Positions 53,450 to 54,109 of a stretch of DNA of 54,109 nt are shown here, one piece after another. The stretch lies in contig DBXI01000029.1 in the NCBI GenBank assembly GCA_002309255.1, forward strand, positions 193 through 54,301, in the 5' to 3' direction. Position 1 is the stretch's first letter, and the number at the start of each line of letters is the position of its first letter. The DNA is from Bacteroidales bacterium UBA1216. GTDB taxonomy: Bacteria; Bacteroidota; Bacteroidia; Bacteroidales; Paludibacteraceae. The position numbers and the translations under genes are program-made. The notes beneath the pieces were generated by a model. The model saw nothing but the letters and a program-made list of their open reading frames with translations, was not told the origin of the DNA and searched no databases.

Positions 53450-54109
53450 ATGAACAAGATCATCTCTAAAAGATTCTTTTCTGACAATGTAGCGGAGCTC
53501 GTAGTGGAAGCTCCGCTCATTGCCAGGAGTCGTCGTGCCGGACACTTCGTCATCATCCGCGTGGACAAGAACTCCGAGCGCATGCCGCTCACCATCGCCG
53601 ATGCCGACACCGAAACCGGCACCATCACCCTTGTTGTACAACGCATAGGCGTATCCAGCGCCAAGCTCTGCGCGATGAACGCAGGCGACTGCCTTGCCGA
53701 CATCGTCGGCCCGCTTGGTCAAGCTACACGTATCGAGAACTACGGTACGGTTGTTTGTGCCTGCGGTGGAGTAGGTGCAGCACCTATGCTGCCTATCGCC
53801 CAGGCGCTCAAACGTGCCGGCAACCGTGTGATCACCGTACTCGCTGCACGTAACAAGGATCTGATCATCCTCCACGACGAACTCTCTGCCACCAGCGACG
53901 AGGTCATCGTCATGACCGATGACGGCTCGATGGGTACACAAGGACTCGTCACGCAAGGCATAGAGATGGTCGTAGCACGTGAGCACGTCCATAAGTGCAT
54001 CACCATAGGCCCGGCTATCATGATGAAGTTCGTCGCACTCACCACGAAGAAGTACGACATCCCCACCGAAGCCTCGCTCAACACGATCATGGTGGACGGC
54101 ACAGGTATG
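53450..54109 (+). CDS. FAD/NAD-binding reductase subunit (NfnA / SudB-like), partial
   Basis: The frame from ATG 53450 is open to the window edge (220 codons). It matches the sulfide dehydrogenase / dihydroorotate dehydrogenase electron-transfer subunit type, which is also the small subunit of NADH-dependent ferredoxin:NADP oxidoreductase (NfnA). An FAD-binding barrel occupies the first 95 residues (AGHFVIIRVDKNSERMPLTIAD) and the NAD(P)-binding part starts at VCACGGVGAAPMLPIAQAL near 108-126; MTDDGSMGTQGLVT near 160 is typical of this family. The C-terminal cysteine cluster for the Fe-S centre lies beyond the window. The usual partner, a glutamate-synthase-like large subunit, would be expected next. 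Confidence 0.88.
   Translation, partial: MNKIISKRFFSDNVAELVVEAPLIARSRRAGHFVIIRVDKNSERMPLTIADADTETGTITLVVQRIGVSSAKLCAMNAGDCLADIVGPLGQATRIENYGTVVCACGGVGAAPMLPIAQALKRAGNRVITVLAARNKDLIILHDELSATSDEVIVMTDDGSMGTQGLVTQGIEMVVAREHVHKCITIGPAIMMKFVALTTKKYDIPTEASLNTIMVDGTGM

Noticed and set aside
53460..54102. Antisense frames opposite the reductase gene
   Set aside because: They mirror a well-supported family member on the plus strand and show no family features.

Overview
The window looks like chromosomal DNA from a Bacteroidales bacterium (phylum Bacteroidota). Three things point there. Almost every transcription unit is preceded by a TTG-N19/20-TAnnTTTG promoter, the -33/-7 type of this phylum. Start codons lack Shine-Dalgarno sequences. 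The gene content (GldB-like lipoprotein, FloA, NfeD, helix-hairpin-helix barrel protein, TPR lipoprotein of the Bacteroides type, large secreted Fn3 proteins) is typical of the order. No rRNA, tRNA, CRISPR array, transposase or phage gene was seen.

Layout. 1-629: start of pckA (minus). 909-27097: a 26-kb block, all on the minus strand, of six very large secreted proteins built from a shared N-terminal beta module, fibronectin-III domains and jelly-roll (choice-of-anchor J / cleaved-adhesin-like) domains, with a common C-terminal tail. It contains a three-gene operon (9905 to 909) with hairpins between genes, and three separately promoted units. Two of these units have unusually long 5' leaders that share a structured element, and two end in very small genes (a 121-aa protein with a sorting-signal-like tail and a 43-aa peptide). 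The gene at 15502-21108 carries an in-frame stop. 27437-27583: a likely small RNA on the plus strand. 27702-36525: a tightly packed minus-strand run (tailed repeat protein, nfeD, floA, omega-amidase, recJ, lolD, gldB-like, sufS), several members overlapping by a few bases. 36974-38986: murG and a CPBP protease. 39098-41842: a fused secreted nuclease-like / HHH / barrel protein. 42171-42440: rpsO (plus). 42581-50109 (minus): another tailed secreted protein, a small winged-helix protein, fabF, acpP, mutL, a small membrane protein and a TPR lipoprotein with two apparent frameshifts. 50365-54109 (plus): lipoprotein, SRPBCC protein, psd, deoC and a partial FAD/NAD-binding reductase subunit.

How it fits together. 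The Fn3/jelly-roll proteins, the 34525 protein and the 42581 protein end in variants of one roughly 28-residue tail, which suggests a shared export or sorting route (a type IX-like route is an inference; no secretion apparatus lies here apart from a GldB-like lipoprotein). The rest is housekeeping: cell wall (murG), membrane lipids (psd, fabF, acpP), lipoprotein sorting (lolD), DNA repair (recJ, mutL), Fe-S assembly (sufS), translation (rpsO) and central carbon metabolism (pckA, deoC).

The least explained features are non-coding: the duplicated leader RNA with two compensatory base-pair changes, several arrays with an 11-bp period next to secreted-protein genes, and arrays with a 7-bp period that occur between genes and also inside murG and the CPBP protease gene.
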